Shown in pieces: positions 28,079-38,384 of a stretch of 64,000 bases of DNA (the first letter of the stretch is position 1; every line of letters begins with the position of its first letter). The position numbers were made by a program, and so were the translations under genes. Source of the stretch: Prescottella equi (lineage in GTDB: Bacteria > Actinomycetota > Actinomycetes > Mycobacteriales > Mycobacteriaceae); assembly GCF_002094305.1 (NCBI RefSeq), contig NZ_LWTX01000001.1:868001-932000 (forward strand), in the 5' to 3' direction. The notes below the pieces were generated by a model. The model ran no database searches. It was not told the DNA's origin and saw nothing but the letters and a program-made list of their open reading frames with translations.

Positions 28079-29571
28079 CCACGGCGGGCGAACGTGCGCC
28101 GCGCACCAGGATCGGTGCGTGGCTTGCGCGTCCGCTGACGTCGTTCCATCTCGTCGTCACGATCGCGATGCTGCTGACCGTCCTCGGTCTGGTGATGGTT
28201 CTGTCGTCGTCGAGTGTCGAGTCGGTGGCTCGTGACGGTTCGGCGTACGGCAAGTTCGTCTCACAGCTGATCTTCGCCACGGTCGGTCTGGTGATCTTCT
28301 ACTGCGCGCTGATCGTTCCGGTGCGCCTGCTGCGCAAGTGGGCGCTGCCCGCGTTCGGCGTGACCATCGTGATGCTCGTGCTGGTGTTGATTCCGGGTAT
28401 CGGTACGGAGTCCCAGGGCACGCGTGGCTGGTTCGTGATCGGCCCGATCTCCCTGCAGCCGTCGGAGCTGGCGAAGATCGCGTTCGCGGTGTGGGGTGCG
28501 CATCTCCTCGCTACGCGGCGGCGCGAGAACCCCCCGCTCAGGGAGATGCTGATACCGCTGGTGCCGGCGGCGCTGGTGGTGTTCTTCCTGATCGTCCTGC
28601 AGCCCGACCTGGGCACCACCATCTCGCTCGCGATCATCCTGCTGGCGCTGCTCTGGTTCGCCGGTCTGCCGCTCAAGATCTTCCTGTCCCTGCTGGTGGC
28701 CGGCGCGACTGCCGCGACCACACTGGCGCTCACCGCGGGGTACCGATCCGCGCGTGTCCAGTCCTTCCTGAACCCGGGTGACGACGCCCAGGGCGCGGGC
28801 TACCAGGCGCGGCAGGCCAAGTACGCGCTCGCCGACGGCAGCCTGTTCGGCGAAGGACTCGGCCAGAGCCGCGCCAAGTGGAGTTATCTCCCGAACGCGC
28901 ACAACGACTTCATCTTCGCGATCATCGGCGAAGAGCTCGGCTTCATCGGCGCCGGCGCCGTGATCGGTCTGTTCGCGTTGTTCGTCTACACCGGCCTGCG
29001 AATCGCTCGCCGGTCGGCCGACCCGTTCCTGCAGCTGCTGACCGCGACCGCCACCGCGTGGATCACCGGCCAGGCGTTCATCAACATCGGCTACGTCGTC
29101 GGCGTCCTGCCGGTGACGGGTCTGCAGTTGCCGTTGGTGTCGGCGGGCGGCACGTCGACGGCGACGACGCTACTGATGTTCGGCCTCGTCGCGAACGCGG
29201 CCCGGCACGAACCCGAGGCGGTGTCGGCGCTGCACAGCGGTCAGGACGGCCGCGTCGCGCGCCTGCTCCGGCTGCCGAAGCCGGCGGCGTACATCCCGCC
29301 TCGGAAGCGGGGCGCCGCGGTGGTCCGCGGGCAGGAGAATCGGAAGATCCAGCCGGCGCGCGGCGAGCGGGCCCCCGCTCGGACCGAGCGGATCGGCGCC
29401 GGCAATCCGTACGGACAACCACAGGGCCGTGGACACGACACGGCCCGCCGAACGCCGCCGGCCAGGGGCCGACGGCCGGACGACAACGAGGGGCGAAGCC
29501 CCATGACGGAGCGGGGGCGCGCGACGCGTGCGCGCGACCCGCGTCCAGGAGAGCGAGGAATACGTAGGTGA
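28075..29571 (+). CDS. ftsW: Septal peptidoglycan glycosyltransferase FtsW
   Basis: A 498-residue SEDS-family polymerase with about ten membrane segments, working with FtsI at the septum. SEDS motifs include [20 protein letters not shown] and the [18 protein letters not shown] loop, whose aspartate is catalytic in the family, and [13 protein letters not shown] cytoplasmic C-terminal tail of about 110 residues (390-498) is rich in Arg, Gly and Pro. In mycobacteria this tail contacts FtsZ, so a similar link is inferred. The ATG overlaps murD and the stop overlaps murG. Confidence 0.95.
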   Translation: MTTAGERAPRTRIGAWLARPLTSFHLVVTIAMLLTVLGLVMVLSSSSVESVARDGSAYGKFVSQLIFATVGLVIFYCALIVPVRLLRKWALPAFGVTIVMLVLVLIPGIGTESQGTRGWFVIGPISLQPSELAKIAFAVWGAHLLATRRRENPPLREMLIPLVPAALVVFFLIVLQPDLGTTISLAIILLALLWFAGLPLKIFLSLLVAGATAATTLALTAGYRSARVQSFLNPGDDAQGAGYQARQAKYALADGSLFGEGLGQSRAKWSYLPNAHNDFIFAIIGEELGFIGAGAVIGLFALFVYTGLRIARRSADPFLQLLTATATAWITGQAFINIGYVVGVLPVTGLQLPLVSAGGTSTATTLLMFGLVANAARHEPEAVSALHSGQDGRVARLLRLPKPAAYIPPRKRGAAVVRGQENRKIQPARGERAPARTERIGAGNPYGQPQGRGHDTARRTPPARGRRPDDNEGRSPMTERGRATRARDPRPGERGIRR

Positions 29572-30731
29572 GCGGCGTGAACGGCAGGAACGGCAGGAAC
29601 GGCAGAAACACTGCCCTTTCGGTGGTGGTCGCCGGCGGCGGGACCGCCGGACACATCGAGCCGGCGATGGCCGTGGCGGACGCGGTCCGCGCGCTCGACC
29701 CGTCCGCCGTGGTGACGGCGCTGGGCACGCAGCGCGGACTCGAGACCACTCTCGTCCCCGAGCGCGGTTACCCCCTCGAACTGATCCCGCCGGTTCCACT
29801 GCCGCGTAAACCGACGATGGACCTGCTGCGCCTGCCGGGCAGGCTGCGACGCTCCATCGCCGCCACCCGTGAGGTGCTCGACCGCACCGACGCCGACGTG
29901 ATAGTCGGGTTCGGCGGGTACGTCGCGCTGCCGGCCTACCTGGCGGCCGGGGCCGGGTTACTGCGGCGGCGCCGGAGGATTCCGATCGTCATTCACGAGG
30001 CCAACGCGAGTGCCGGTATCGCCAACAAGATCGGCGCCCGCCGGGCCCGACGCGTGCTCGCGGCGGTCCCCGGCTCGGGCGTCGCGGCCCGGGGAGCGGC
30101 GGACGCCGAGGTGGTGGGTATTCCGGTGCGCTCGTCGATCACGGGCCTGGACCGGGCGGCGCTGCGGGCGAAGGCGCGCGAGCATTTCGGTCTGCCCGCC
30201 GAAGGACCGGTGCTGCTGGTGTTCGGCGGTTCCCAGGGTGCGCGGTCGCTCAACGAGGCCGTCGTCGGCGCCGCGCCGCAGCTCGCCGCGGCGGGTGTGT
30301 CGGTGCTGCACGCGTACGGGCCCAAGAATTCGGTCGACGTCGAATCGGGGGTGGCGGCGCCCTACGTGGCGGTGCCGTACCTCAAGCAGATGGATCTCGC
30401 GTACTCCGCGGCGGACGCCGTGATCTGCCGTTCCGGTGCGATGACGGTAGCCGAGGTGTCCGCGGTCGGTCTGCCTGCCGTCTACGTGCCGTTGCCACAC
30501 GGAAACGGTGAGCAGGAACTGAACGCCCGGCCCGTCGTCGCTGCGGGTGGTGGGATGATCGTGGCAGACGCGGAACTGACGCCGCAGTTCGTGGCGGACA
30601 CCGTCGTACCGCTGCTCGGAGACCGGGCGCGACTCGACGAGATGGGTCGCTGCGCCGCCGGCGCCGGTCACCGCAGTGCAGCCGCTGCGGTCGCGCAGAT
30701 CGTTGTCGACGTAGCAAGGGGAAACCGATGA
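29568..30731 (+). CDS. murG: UDP-GlcNAc:lipid I N-acetylglucosaminyltransferase MurG
   Basis: A 387-residue GT-B enzyme at the inner membrane face that converts lipid I to lipid II. Motifs are [16 protein letters not shown] (first G-loop), [40 protein letters not shown] and the donor-site [19 protein letters not shown]. The N-terminus carries an extra [10 protein letters not shown] run made by a 9-base tandem repeat. A GTG at 29577 would trim three residues only. The GTG at 29568 overlaps the ftsW stop and the stop overlaps murC. Confidence 0.95.
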   Translation: MSGVNGRNGRNGRNTALSVVVAGGGTAGHIEPAMAVADAVRALDPSAVVTALGTQRGLETTLVPERGYPLELIPPVPLPRKPTMDLLRLPGRLRRSIAATREVLDRTDADVIVGFGGYVALPAYLAAGAGLLRRRRRIPIVIHEANASAGIANKIGARRARRVLAAVPGSGVAARGAADAEVVGIPVRSSITGLDRAALRAKAREHFGLPAEGPVLLVFGGSQGARSLNEAVVGAAPQLAAAGVSVLHAYGPKNSVDVESGVAAPYVAVPYLKQMDLAYSAADAVICRSGAMTVAEVSAVGLPAVYVPLPHGNGEQELNARPVVAAGGGMIVADAELTPQFVADTVVPLLGDRARLDEMGRCAAGAGHRSAAAAVAQIVVDVARGNR

Positions 30732-32224
30732 GTGAGCAGCTACCCGTGGGGCTCGAGCGGGTGCACATGGTCGGGATCGGCGGTGCGGGCATGTCCGGCA
30801 TCGCGCGGATCCTGCTCGCTCGCGGCGGTCAGGTATCCGGTTCCGACGCGAAGGAGAGCCGCGGGGTGCTGTCGTTGCGCGCCCGCGGCGCCGTGGTGCG
30901 GATCGGCCACGACGCGAGCGCACTCGACCTGTTGCCGGGCGGGCCGACCGCTGTGGTCACCACGCACGCCGCGATCCCGAAGGACAATCCCGAACTCGTG
31001 GAGGCGGCGGCTCGGGGGATCCCGGTGATCCTCCGGCCGGCGGTGCTCGCGTCCCTCATGCAGGGCCACCGCACGCTCCTCGTGTCGGGTACGCACGGGA
31101 AGACGTCGACCACCTCGATGCTCGTGGTCGCTTTGCAGCACTGCGGATTCGATCCGTCGTTCGCGGTCGGCGGTGAGCTGAACGAGGCGGGCACCAACGC
31201 GCACCACGGCACCGGTGACGTCTTCGTCGCCGAGGCGGACGAGAGCGACGGCTCGCTGCTGCAGTACGACCCCGACGTGGTGATCGTCACCAACGTCGAG
31301 GCCGATCATCTCGACTTCTTCGGAACCAGCGACGCGTACGTCCAGGTCTTCGACGACTTCGTCGCGCGGATCGCGCCGGGCGGCCTGCTGGTGGCGTGTC
31401 TCGACGACCCCGGTTCGGCGGCGCTCGCACGCCGCACGATCGAGGCGGGCCGCGACGACGTCCGCGTCGTCGGTTACGGCACCGCGGACGGTGTGGCCGC
31501 CGCCGGTCCCGTGCCGGTCGGCGTCGAGCTGGTGTCGTGGGAGGCCCGCGATACCGGGGGAGTGGCCCAGATCAGGTTCGCCGGTGAGGACGCCGCGCGC
31601 ACTCTGCGCCTCGGGGTCCCCGGAAAGCACATGGCGCTCAACGCGCTTGCCGCCCTGCTCGCCGGTCGCGGCGCGGGGGCGTCGATCGACGAACTGCTCG
31701 AGGGGCTCGCCGGGTTCGGCGGAGTCCATCGCCGATTCCAGTTCACCGGGCGTGAGCGGGGCGTTCGGGTGTTCGACGACTATGCGCACCATCCGACGGA
31801 GGTGCGCGCCGTCCTCGGTGCGGCAAGCGATCTCGTCGACGACGACCGGCAGCCGGGCCGGGTCGTCGTGGTGTTCCAGCCGCATCTATACTCGCGGACG
31901 GTCACGTTCGCGCAGGAATTCGGTGAGGCGCTCGATCTGGCGGACGAGGTCGTCGTGCTCGACGTCTACGGCGCCCGCGAGGAGCCGTTGCCGGGGGTGA
32001 GCGGGGCACTGGTCGCGCAGTCGGTGACGAAACCCGTTCATTACCAGCCGGATCGGTCGCAGGTGCCGCGTCAGGTCGCGAGCCTGGCGGAACCGGGTGA
32101 CGTCGTGATCACGATGGGTGCGGGCGACGTAACGATGCTCGGTGGTCAGATCCTCGACGCACTGCGGGCTCGCCCCAACGGCAGTCGTTCGGCGGCAGCG
32201 GGATCCGGTTCGGAGCGGATGTGA
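30728..32224 (+). CDS. murC: UDP-MurNAc:L-alanine ligase MurC
   Basis: A 498-residue Mur ligase adding the first stem-peptide residue. It has the N-terminal [14 protein letters not shown], the ATP-binding [23 protein letters not shown] and [14 protein letters not shown] motifs. The order murG, murC, ftsQ, ftsZ is the mycobacterial one. It overlaps murG and ftsQ by four bases each, so the run from ftsL to ftsQ is likely one translationally coupled unit apart from the gap before murE. Confidence 0.96.
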   Translation: MSEQLPVGLERVHMVGIGGAGMSGIARILLARGGQVSGSDAKESRGVLSLRARGAVVRIGHDASALDLLPGGPTAVVTTHAAIPKDNPELVEAAARGIPVILRPAVLASLMQGHRTLLVSGTHGKTSTTSMLVVALQHCGFDPSFAVGGELNEAGTNAHHGTGDVFVAEADESDGSLLQYDPDVVIVTNVEADHLDFFGTSDAYVQVFDDFVARIAPGGLLVACLDDPGSAALARRTIEAGRDDVRVVGYGTADGVAAAGPVPVGVELVSWEARDTGGVAQIRFAGEDAARTLRLGVPGKHMALNALAALLAGRGAGASIDELLEGLAGFGGVHRRFQFTGRERGVRVFDDYAHHPTEVRAVLGAASDLVDDDRQPGRVVVVFQPHLYSRTVTFAQEFGEALDLADEVVVLDVYGAREEPLPGVSGALVAQSVTKPVHYQPDRSQVPRQVASLAEPGDVVITMGAGDVTMLGGQILDALRARPNGSRSAAAGSGSERM

Positions 32225-33057
32225 CCTCCGATCGCCGGAGTCGCTCGCGGGGCGGACGACCCGACGCCAGGCGGGACCGCCGGGTGCGCTCCCGACCGAG
32301 CGAGCAGGTTCCGCAGGGCTCGTCCGTGCAGGTCGATTCGCCGGAGCCGGCGGAGCGGTCGGGCCGGGGATCCGTCGATCGGGCACGTGCCAGGTCGTTG
32401 CGTCGCAAGGTCTTCCTGATCGGCGGAACAGTGGCGGTGCTGATCGTCGCGCTCACGGCTACGTTGTGGTTCAGCCCCTTGATGTCGGTGCGGAGCGTCG
32501 AGTTCGTCGGCGACGGCGTGCTCTCGTCCGAGGAAGTACTGGCGCAGGCCCGGATCCAGGAGGGCAGGCCGTTGCTGCGGGTCGACACGGCCGCGGCAGC
32601 GCAGCGGGTCGCCGGCATGCCGCGGGTCGCGGAGGCCCGGGTGCGGCGCGAGTATCCGTCGACCGTCGTGGTCTCGGTCACCGAGCGGATTCCGGTGGTG
32701 TTCTTCGATTCCCCGGAGGGCACCCACCTCATGGACGAGAACGGCGTCGATTTCGCGATCGAGCCTCCGCCGTTCGGTGTGGTGCGTCTGGTGACTCCCA
32801 CCCCGGGACGCGACGACCACGCGACGCAGGCTGCGCTCGAGGTGCTGGGGGCTCTACCGGAGTCCGTGCGCTTCCAGGTCTCCGAGGTTGCCGCGCCGAC
32901 GATTTCGAGTGTCTCGGTTACTCTTGTGGACGGCCGTGTCGTGGTGTGGGGCAGTGCCGACGGCTCCGAGAGGAAGTCGGCGGTGGTGTCCGTGCTGTTG
33001 ACACAGCCCGGCCGGATCTTCGATGTGTCGAGTCCCGAGTTGCCCACAGTAAAGTGA
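32221..33057 (+). CDS. ftsQ: Cell division protein FtsQ
   Basis: A 278-residue bitopic protein. A basic, disordered cytoplasmic tail (1-60) leads to one membrane segment (about 63-83). A POTRA domain follows, beginning [19 protein letters not shown] and containing [19 protein letters not shown], then the FtsQ β-domain. It scaffolds FtsL and FtsB-type partners in the divisome. The GTG at 32221 overlaps the murC stop. It is followed by 227 non-coding bases before ftsZ. Confidence 0.92.
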   Translation: MTSDRRSRSRGGRPDARRDRRVRSRPSEQVPQGSSVQVDSPEPAERSGRGSVDRARARSLRRKVFLIGGTVAVLIVALTATLWFSPLMSVRSVEFVGDGVLSSEEVLAQARIQEGRPLLRVDTAAAAQRVAGMPRVAEARVRREYPSTVVVSVTERIPVVFFDSPEGTHLMDENGVDFAIEPPPFGVVRLVTPTPGRDDHATQAALEVLGALPESVRFQVSEVAAPTISSVSVTLVDGRVVVWGSADGSERKSAVVSVLLTQPGRIFDVSSPELPTVK

Positions 33058-33284
33058 TGGGTGATCCTGGGGCCGCACACCGCAATCCAGGTCAGCGGCA
33101 ACCAACGCCCGCAAAAACTTGGCGCGTGTCGGCGCGCCTGCTGGCGGATCGCTGTGCCACTGCATAGCGTTTCGCTTCGAGGGACTACTTGACATAACCT
33201 TGACCCTGTGGTTGAGGTTGAGGGTTTTCCGGCAATCACCCCCTTAGTACGAGCGCGAAACCCACTCACGGAAGGCGAGAGCCC
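33058..33284 (+). promoter_or_regulatory. ftsQ-ftsZ intergenic region with likely ftsZ promoters
   Basis: This is the longest break inside the dcw cluster. TTGACA at 33189-33194 is a perfect -35 hexamer, but no strong -10 follows at normal spacing. The segment 33198-33219 (ACCTTGACC, CTGT, GGTTGAGGT) is an imperfect inverted repeat that could bind a regulator. GGAAGGCGAG lies close before the ftsZ ATG as ribosome site. Confidence 0.45.
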
Positions 33285-34514
33285 ATGACGCCCCCGCACA
33301 ACTACCTCGCCGTAATCAAGGTCGTCGGTATCGGCGGCGGCGGCGTCAACGCGGTCAACCGCATGATCGAGCAGGGACTCAAGGGAGTCGAGTTCATCGC
33401 GGTCAACACGGACGCCCAGGCTCTGCTGATGTCCGACGCCGACGTCAAGCTCGACGTCGGACGCGAGCTCACCCGCGGCCTCGGCGCCGGCGCCGACCCG
33501 GAGGTCGGCCGCAAGGCCGCCGAGGATCACAAGGACGAGATCGAAGAGGTCCTCAAGGGCGCCGACATGGTCTTCGTCACCGCGGGTGAGGGTGGCGGTA
33601 CGGGCACCGGTGGCGCGCCCGTCGTCGCGAGCATCGCCCGCAAGCTCGGTGCTCTCACGATCGGTGTCGTGACTCGTCCGTTCTCGTTCGAGGGCAAGCG
33701 TCGTGGCTCGCAGGCGGAGTCCGGTATCTCCGCGCTCCGCGAGTCCTGCGACACGCTGATCGTCATCCCGAACGACCGTCTGCTCCAGCTCGGCGACGCC
33801 GCGGTGAGCCTGATGGACGCGTTCCGCAGCGCCGACGAGGTTCTCCTCAACGGTGTCCAGGGCATCACCGACCTCATCACCACGCCGGGTCTGATCAACG
33901 TCGACTTCGCGGACGTCAAGAGCGTCATGTCCGGTGCCGGCAGCGCGCTGATGGGCATCGGCTCCTCCCGCGGGGAGGGCCGCTCGATCAAGGCTGCGGA
34001 GACGGCGATCAACTCGCCGCTCCTCGAGGCGTCGATGGAAGGTGCACGCGGCGTGCTGCTGTCGATCGCGGGCGGCTCGGATCTCGGCCTGTTCGAGATC
34101 AACGAGGCCGCGTCGCTGGTCCAGGAGGCCGCGCACATCGACGCCAACATCATCTTCGGAACGGTCATCGACGATTCGCTCGGCGACGAGGTGCGGGTCA
34201 CGGTCATCGCGGCGGGCTTCGACGGCGGCGCTCCCGTGAAGCGTCCGCTCGAGGTCCAGTCCGCGATCGGTCGCGGCAACATCGGTGCCGGTCGTGCCGG
34301 TGAGGTCGGCCAGTCCGAGCGCCCCGCCGCGGCTGCTCCGGCGGCGCCCGCCGAGCCGGCGCCGGCCCCGCCGGTGGCCCCGCGTGAGCCGGTCGGTACG
34401 CCCACCGGATCCAGCCTTCCGCCGCTCGGATCCACGGGGTCGCGTGCCGTGCCGGTCGGTAACGAGGACGGCGAGGACGACGACGTCGACGTGCCTTCCT
34501 TCATGCGCCGTTGA
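33285..34514 (+). CDS. ftsZ: Cell division GTPase FtsZ
   Basis: A 409-residue tubulin homologue that forms the Z ring. The GTP-binding glycine loop is [11 protein letters not shown] near the start; the tubulin signature [12 protein letters not shown] and the T7-loop region [11 protein letters not shown] are intact. A low-complexity Ala/Pro linker (about 338-385) ends in the conserved C-terminal peptide [11 protein letters not shown], the docking site for partners such as SepF and FtsW. The ATG follows GGAAGG. Confidence 0.98.
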   Translation: MTPPHNYLAVIKVVGIGGGGVNAVNRMIEQGLKGVEFIAVNTDAQALLMSDADVKLDVGRELTRGLGAGADPEVGRKAAEDHKDEIEEVLKGADMVFVTAGEGGGTGTGGAPVVASIARKLGALTIGVVTRPFSFEGKRRGSQAESGISALRESCDTLIVIPNDRLLQLGDAAVSLMDAFRSADEVLLNGVQGITDLITTPGLINVDFADVKSVMSGAGSALMGIGSSRGEGRSIKAAETAINSPLLEASMEGARGVLLSIAGGSDLGLFEINEAASLVQEAAHIDANIIFGTVIDDSLGDEVRVTVIAAGFDGGAPVKRPLEVQSAIGRGNIGAGRAGEVGQSERPAAAAPAAPAEPAPAPPVAPREPVGTPTGSSLPPLGSTGSRAVPVGNEDGEDDDVDVPSFMRR

Positions 34515-34525
34515 GCGGGGCAGCT

Positions 34526-35251
34526 GTGACGGGTGTTCGGGTCCGGCGGGTCGTCACGAGTCGATCGGGCGGGGTCTCCGCGGCACCCTACGATTCGTTC
34601 AATCTCGGTGACCACGTCGGCGACGATCCCGCGGCGGTCGAGGCCAATCGCCGTCGACTGGCCGAAGGCATCGGCCTGCCGTTCGAGCGGCTGGTCTGGA
34701 TGGAGCAGATCCACAGTCGCAACGTGACCGTCGTCGACGGGCCGGTCGACGGCCCCGTGCCGGCGACTGATGCGCTGGTGACGAAGGTGCCCGGCCTGGC
34801 GTTGGTGACGCTGAGTGCCGACTGCGTCCCGATCCTGCTGTCCGACGACGAGGCGGGCGTGATCGCCGCGGTGCACGCCGGCCGCATCGGTGCCCGCATC
34901 GGCATCGTCCCGAAGGTGCTCGGCGCCATGATCGAGCATGGCGCGCGTCCCGAGCGGATCGGAGCGTTCCTCGGACCCGCGGCCAGTGGCCGCCAGTACG
35001 AGGTGCCGGCCGCGATGCAGGCAGATGTCGAGAAGTTCCTTCCGGGCAGCGCGACGCGGACGGCGAAGGGCACCCCGGGCCTCGATCTGCGGGCGGGACT
35101 GCGGCGCCAGCTTCTCGCCGCGGGAGTCTCCGGGGTCGCGGAGGATCCGCGCTGCACGATCGAGGATCCGACACTGTTCAGCCATCGTCGGGGCGCACCG
35201 ACCGGAAGGCTGGCCGCCGTGATCTGGATGGATCCGTCCGGGTCGGAGTGA
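34526..35251 (+). CDS. pgeF: Peptidoglycan editing factor PgeF (YfiH/laccase-domain family)
   Basis: A 241-residue protein of the multicopper-oxidase-like YfiH family. In E. coli this enzyme removes muropeptides carrying L-Ser instead of L-Ala. The zinc or copper ligand motifs are FNLGDHVGD, TADCVP-type SADCVPIL and VHAGRIG, plus the C-terminal CTIEDPTLFSHRR. A TTG at 34511 overlaps the ftsZ stop and would add five residues; the GTG at 34526 is preferred as the more usual codon and close match to Rv2149c. It sits between ftsZ and yggS as in mycobacteria. Confidence 0.9.
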   Translation: MTGVRVRRVVTSRSGGVSAAPYDSFNLGDHVGDDPAAVEANRRRLAEGIGLPFERLVWMEQIHSRNVTVVDGPVDGPVPATDALVTKVPGLALVTLSADCVPILLSDDEAGVIAAVHAGRIGARIGIVPKVLGAMIEHGARPERIGAFLGPAASGRQYEVPAAMQADVEKFLPGSATRTAKGTPGLDLRAGLRRQLLAAGVSGVAEDPRCTIEDPTLFSHRRGAPTGRLAAVIWMDPSGSE

Positions 35252-35261
35252 CGGAAGAGAG

Positions 35262-36002
35262 TTGACTGTCGGGATGGGTAGGCACGAAGAAGTTGCGTCG
35301 GCCCTGACGCGCGTGCGCGCCAGGCTCGATGCGGCCTGCCGACACGCCGGTCGGGAGCCGTCCGAGGTCGCCCTGCTGCCCGTGACCAAGTTCTTCCCGG
35401 CATCGGATGTGCGGGTTCTCTACGACCTCGGGTGCCGGGCGTTCGGTGAGTCGCGGGAACCGGAGGCGAGTACCAAGGTCGCGGAGTTCTCCGCCGATCC
35501 CGACGTCACCGAACCCGTGCGCTGGCACATGATCGGCCGGCTCCAGCGGAACAAGGTGAAGTCCGTGGTGCGCTGGGCCGACACGGTCCATTCGCTCGAC
35601 AGCGGCCGGCTCACCGATGCGCTGTCCGGCGCCGTCGCTGCCGCGCTGGACGCGGGGGAGCGTTCACGTGCCGTCGAGGTTCTCGTCCAGGTCAGTCTCG
35701 ACGGTGATCCGTCGCGTGGTGGTGTCCCGGTCGCGGACCTCGAGAGTCTCGCGGATCGGGTGGCGTCCGCGCCCGGTCTCGAACTCGCCGGAGTGATGGC
35801 GGTTCCGCCGCTCGGCGCGGACCCCGATGCCGCGTTCGCGCAGTTGCACGAGGTGCACGCCGACCTGATGCGGGTGCATCCGGGTGCGGGGACGCTGTCG
35901 GCAGGGATGACCGGGGATCTGGAGTCCGCCGTCCGCCACGGTTCGACGTGCGTGCGTGTCGGAACTGCGCTGCTCGGGTCTCGACCGATAGTCTCGAAAT
36001 GA
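35262..36002 (+). CDS. YggS-family pyridoxal phosphate homeostasis protein
   Basis: A 246-residue alanine-racemase-fold protein that carries PLP but is not an enzyme in well-studied cases (YggS/PLPBP). The PLP lysine is in LLPVTKFFP (about residue 46). FGESREPEASTKV, WHMIGRLQRNK and the C-terminal MTGDLESAVRHGSTCVRVGTALLG are family signatures. The TTG start at 35262 is supported by GGAAGAGAG directly upstream; an ATG at 35274 lacks such a site. It corresponds to Rv2148c. Confidence 0.9.
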   Translation: MTVGMGRHEEVASALTRVRARLDAACRHAGREPSEVALLPVTKFFPASDVRVLYDLGCRAFGESREPEASTKVAEFSADPDVTEPVRWHMIGRLQRNKVKSVVRWADTVHSLDSGRLTDALSGAVAAALDAGERSRAVEVLVQVSLDGDPSRGGVPVADLESLADRVASAPGLELAGVMAVPPLGADPDAAFAQLHEVHADLMRVHPGAGTLSAGMTGDLESAVRHGSTCVRVGTALLGSRPIVSK

Positions 36003-36099
36003 TCACCAGTCACACATGGAACACCAGTCACACCCGGATTTCTGCGGTCGACCGCAGGATTAGCCAGTACCAGTCCGCCGCGCCCAGGAAGGTCGATCA

Positions 36100-36687
36100 A
36101 TGAGCAGCCTGCACAAGTTCAAGGCTTACTTCGGCATGGTTCCCCTCGAGGACTTCGAGGACGACTACATCGACGAGCCCGGTCAGGGCCGTCGCGAATA
36201 CGCGGAACCGGGTTACGCGTCGGCGCGTCGCGACGACGTCGACAGCGACTTCGATCGCTACGAGCCCGCGCCCCGGCCGTCCCATCAGCGCGTCGAATCG
36301 ATCGCGCCGCGCGGAGTCGCTCCGCGACCGACCCGAGGTTCACTCGCGGTCGACCCGCGGCTCGATCGGGTTGAGAGCCGCCGCTCCGCCGTCGACGAGA
36401 GCGGCCCGCTGTCCAAGATCACGACGCTCCGTCCCCGTGACTACGGCGAGGCGCGCACCATCGGCGAGCGTTTCCGTGACGGCACGCCGGTGATCATGGA
36501 CCTGGTCGAGATGAGCAACGCCGATGCGAAGCGCCTGGTCGATTTCGCCGCCGGTCTCGCCTTCGCGCTGCGGGGATCGTTCGACAAGGTCGCCACCAAG
36601 GTGTTCCTGCTCTCGCCCGCCGACATCGATGTTTCCGCGGAGGAGCGCCGCCGGATCGCGGAGACCGGCTTCTACAACCAGAAGTGA
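36100..36687 (+). CDS. sepF: Cell division protein SepF
   Basis: A 195-residue FtsZ-membrane linker. The N-terminal amphipathic helix ([14 protein letters not shown]) would bind membrane, followed by an acidic and basic disordered linker (20-105). The conserved SepF domain (about 106-190) includes [22 protein letters not shown] and the VDFAAGLAF dimer helix. It binds the FtsZ C-terminus. Upstream, a 12-base direct repeat (36004 and 36022) was seen but has no known role. It corresponds to Rv2147c. Confidence 0.95.
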   Translation: MSSLHKFKAYFGMVPLEDFEDDYIDEPGQGRREYAEPGYASARRDDVDSDFDRYEPAPRPSHQRVESIAPRGVAPRPTRGSLAVDPRLDRVESRRSAVDESGPLSKITTLRPRDYGEARTIGERFRDGTPVIMDLVEMSNADAKRLVDFAAGLAFALRGSFDKVATKVFLLSPADIDVSAEERRRIAETGFYNQK

Positions 36688-36804
36688 CCTGGGCGCGGTC
36701 GGCCGGATCGTGTGACCCGGTCGGCTGCTTCGCGGGATTGTGACACGCGGCTCGGCTTCCCCATTGGTTTTGATCGACTGGTTCCTGTCAGGCAGAGTGA
36801 AGGT

Positions 36805-37107
36805 GTGGCCGTGTTCTCGGTGATCTACGTGATCCTGTTCATCTTCTGGTTGTTGCTCATCGGGCGGATCATCGTCGAGTTCATCAGAGTCTTCGCCCGT
36901 GACTGGCGGCCGACGGGCTTCGTGGTGGTCGTCCTTGAGGCGATCTTCACGGTCACCGACCCACCGGTGAAGCTCCTGCGCCGACTGATCCCGCCGATCT
37001 CGCTCGGCGGAGTCCGGCTCGATCTCTCGATCATGGTGTTGCTGTTCCTGCTCTTCATCCTGATGCAGGTGGTCGCAGGACTGGCTTCACCCGCAGGTTT
37101 CGTGTGA
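36805..37107 (+). CDS. YggT-family membrane protein
   Basis: A 100-residue protein with two YggT units: a membrane segment (about 6-28), the polar RDWRPTG loop and ITDPPVK-like TVTDPPVKLLRRLIPP motif, then a second membrane segment (about 73-95). It corresponds to Rv2146c. The frame is open from 36712, but GTG 36805 (MAVFSVIY) preceded by GAAGG matches the family length. YggT genes sit by sepF and wag31 in many actinobacteria, which suggests an envelope or division role; the activity is unknown. Confidence 0.88.
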   Translation: MAVFSVIYVILFIFWLLLIGRIIVEFIRVFARDWRPTGFVVVVLEAIFTVTDPPVKLLRRLIPPISLGGVRLDLSIMVLLFLLFILMQVVAGLASPAGFV

Positions 37108-37221
37108 CAGAATGGCCCGCAGTTACAGTGTGACTGGTAACGAAATGGTTAACGAGTACGCGCAACGCGCTAGAACCGAATGCGTGCTAGACCGCCAAAA
37201 GATGCGTGAAGGGATCCTTCC

Positions 37222-38079
37222 ATGCCGCTGACTCCAGCTGATGTGCACAACGTTGCGTTCAGTAAGCCTCCGATCGGGAAGCGTGGCTACAACGAGGACG
37301 AGGTAGACGCCTTCCTCGACCTCGTCGAGCAGGAGCTGTCGCGCCTCATCGAGGAGAACGCAGACCTCCGTCAGCGTGTCGGCGAGCTCGACCAGGAGCT
37401 GGCCGAGGCGAAGAAGGCCCCGCGTCCCGCGGCGGCAGCCGCGCCCGCTCCGGCGCCGGAGCCCGAGCCGGTTCGCGTCGTCGAGCCCCCCAAGCCCGCG
37501 CCTGCGCCGGCCCCCGCGGCCGCGCCGCGTGAGGACGCCAACATGCAGGCCGCGAAGGTGCTGGGTCTGGCCCAGGAGATGGCCGACCGCCTCACCGGCG
37601 ACGCCAAGACCGAGGCCGAGCAGCTGCTCAGCGATGCCCGCACCAACTCCGAGCGGCTGGTGACCGACGCGCGCACCAAGTCGGAGACGATGGTTGCGGA
37701 CGCGAAGCAGAAGTCCGAGACGATGGTCGCGGATGCGAAGCAGAAGTCCGAGTCGCTGCTGTCCGATGCCCAGACCCGCTCGGAGACCCAGCTGCGTCAG
37801 GCCAAGGAGAAGGCCGACGCGCTGCAGGCGGACGCCGAGAAGAAGCACACCGAGATCATGGCGACGATCAACCAGCAGCGTTCGGTCCTCGAAGGCCGCA
37901 TCGAGCAGCTCAAGACGTTCGAGCGCGAGTACCGGGTGCGTCTCAAGTCGTACCTGGAGTCTCAGCTCGAGGAGCTCGAGCAGCGCGGCTCGGCGGTTCC
38001 GGTCGACGGCGGCCAGGACACCTTCGGTCCGGGCTCTCAGGCCGGCTTCACCCAGTCGTACGCCAAAGGAAACAACTGA
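37222..38079 (+). CDS. wag31: Polar growth protein Wag31 (DivIVA)
   Basis: A 285-residue coiled-coil protein that marks cell poles and directs apical cell-wall growth. The N-terminal DivIVA domain ([19 protein letters not shown], then [14 protein letters not shown]) binds membrane curvature. An Ala/Pro linker (about 65-105) separates it from a long coiled coil (110-255) built of 11-residue units. Two of these units are near-identical because of a 33-bp tandem duplication. It corresponds to Rv2145c, which is phosphorylated by PknA and PknB on a threonine in the linker region in mycobacteria. A paired GTAAC-type motif lies upstream. Confidence 0.96.
   Translation: MPLTPADVHNVAFSKPPIGKRGYNEDEVDAFLDLVEQELSRLIEENADLRQRVGELDQELAEAKKAPRPAAAAAPAPAPEPEPVRVVEPPKPAPAPAPAAAPREDANMQAAKVLGLAQEMADRLTGDAKTEAEQLLSDARTNSERLVTDARTKSETMVADAKQKSETMVADAKQKSESLLSDAQTRSETQLRQAKEKADALQADAEKKHTEIMATINQQRSVLEGRIEQLKTFEREYRVRLKSYLESQLEELEQRGSAVPVDGGQDTFGPGSQAGFTQSYAKGNN
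37681..37746 (+). repeat. 33-bp tandem duplication inside wag31
   Basis: Units 37681-37713 and 37714-37746 differ at 3 of 33 positions, all third codon positions, and encode [11 protein letters not shown] twice. The unit is three turns of the hendecad pattern of the coiled coil, so the reading frame and helix phase are kept. Confidence 0.85.
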
Positions 38080-38122
38080 CCCCGAGTCGACGCCCGGCCG
38101 GCTCCCGAGCAGGGGGTGAATC

Positions 38123-38377
38123 GTGCTGGTCATGACGTTGGTCCTTGCCGCGGCGGGATTCGCGTTGCTGGTGATCGCTCTGATGACGGGTTCCGTCATC
38201 TGGGCGTGGGGTTGCATCCTGGTCTGTGTCGCAGGCGCCGTCCTCCTGCTCGTCAGTGCGTTGGCGAGCAGGAAGGCGGTGCCCGGCGAGACGGGGGCGC
38301 AGAATCCCCCCGGCGAGACCGGGACCGCGGATCTGCCCGACCACGGCGATTCCGGAAGCGATTCGACGCAGGGTTAG
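38123..38377 (+). CDS. Small membrane protein (Rv2144c-like)
   Basis: An 84-residue protein with two hydrophobic helices (about 3-22 and 26-48) followed by a polar tail rich in Gly, Glu and Asp. The GTG at 38123 follows AGGGGGTGA. It keeps the place of Rv2144c directly after wag31. Function is unknown. The T-box leader of ileS starts just after its stop codon, so the synteny with the M. tuberculosis dcw flank ends here. Confidence 0.75.
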   Translation: MLVMTLVLAAAGFALLVIALMTGSVIWAWGCILVCVAGAVLLLVSALASRKAVPGETGAQNPPGETGTADLPDHGDSGSDSTQG

Positions 38378-38384
38378 ACTGAAC

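Noticed and set aside
36004-36033. A 12-base direct repeat (CACCAGTCACAC) upstream of sepF
   Set aside because: Only two short copies with no symmetry or promoter context; likely chance or slippage.
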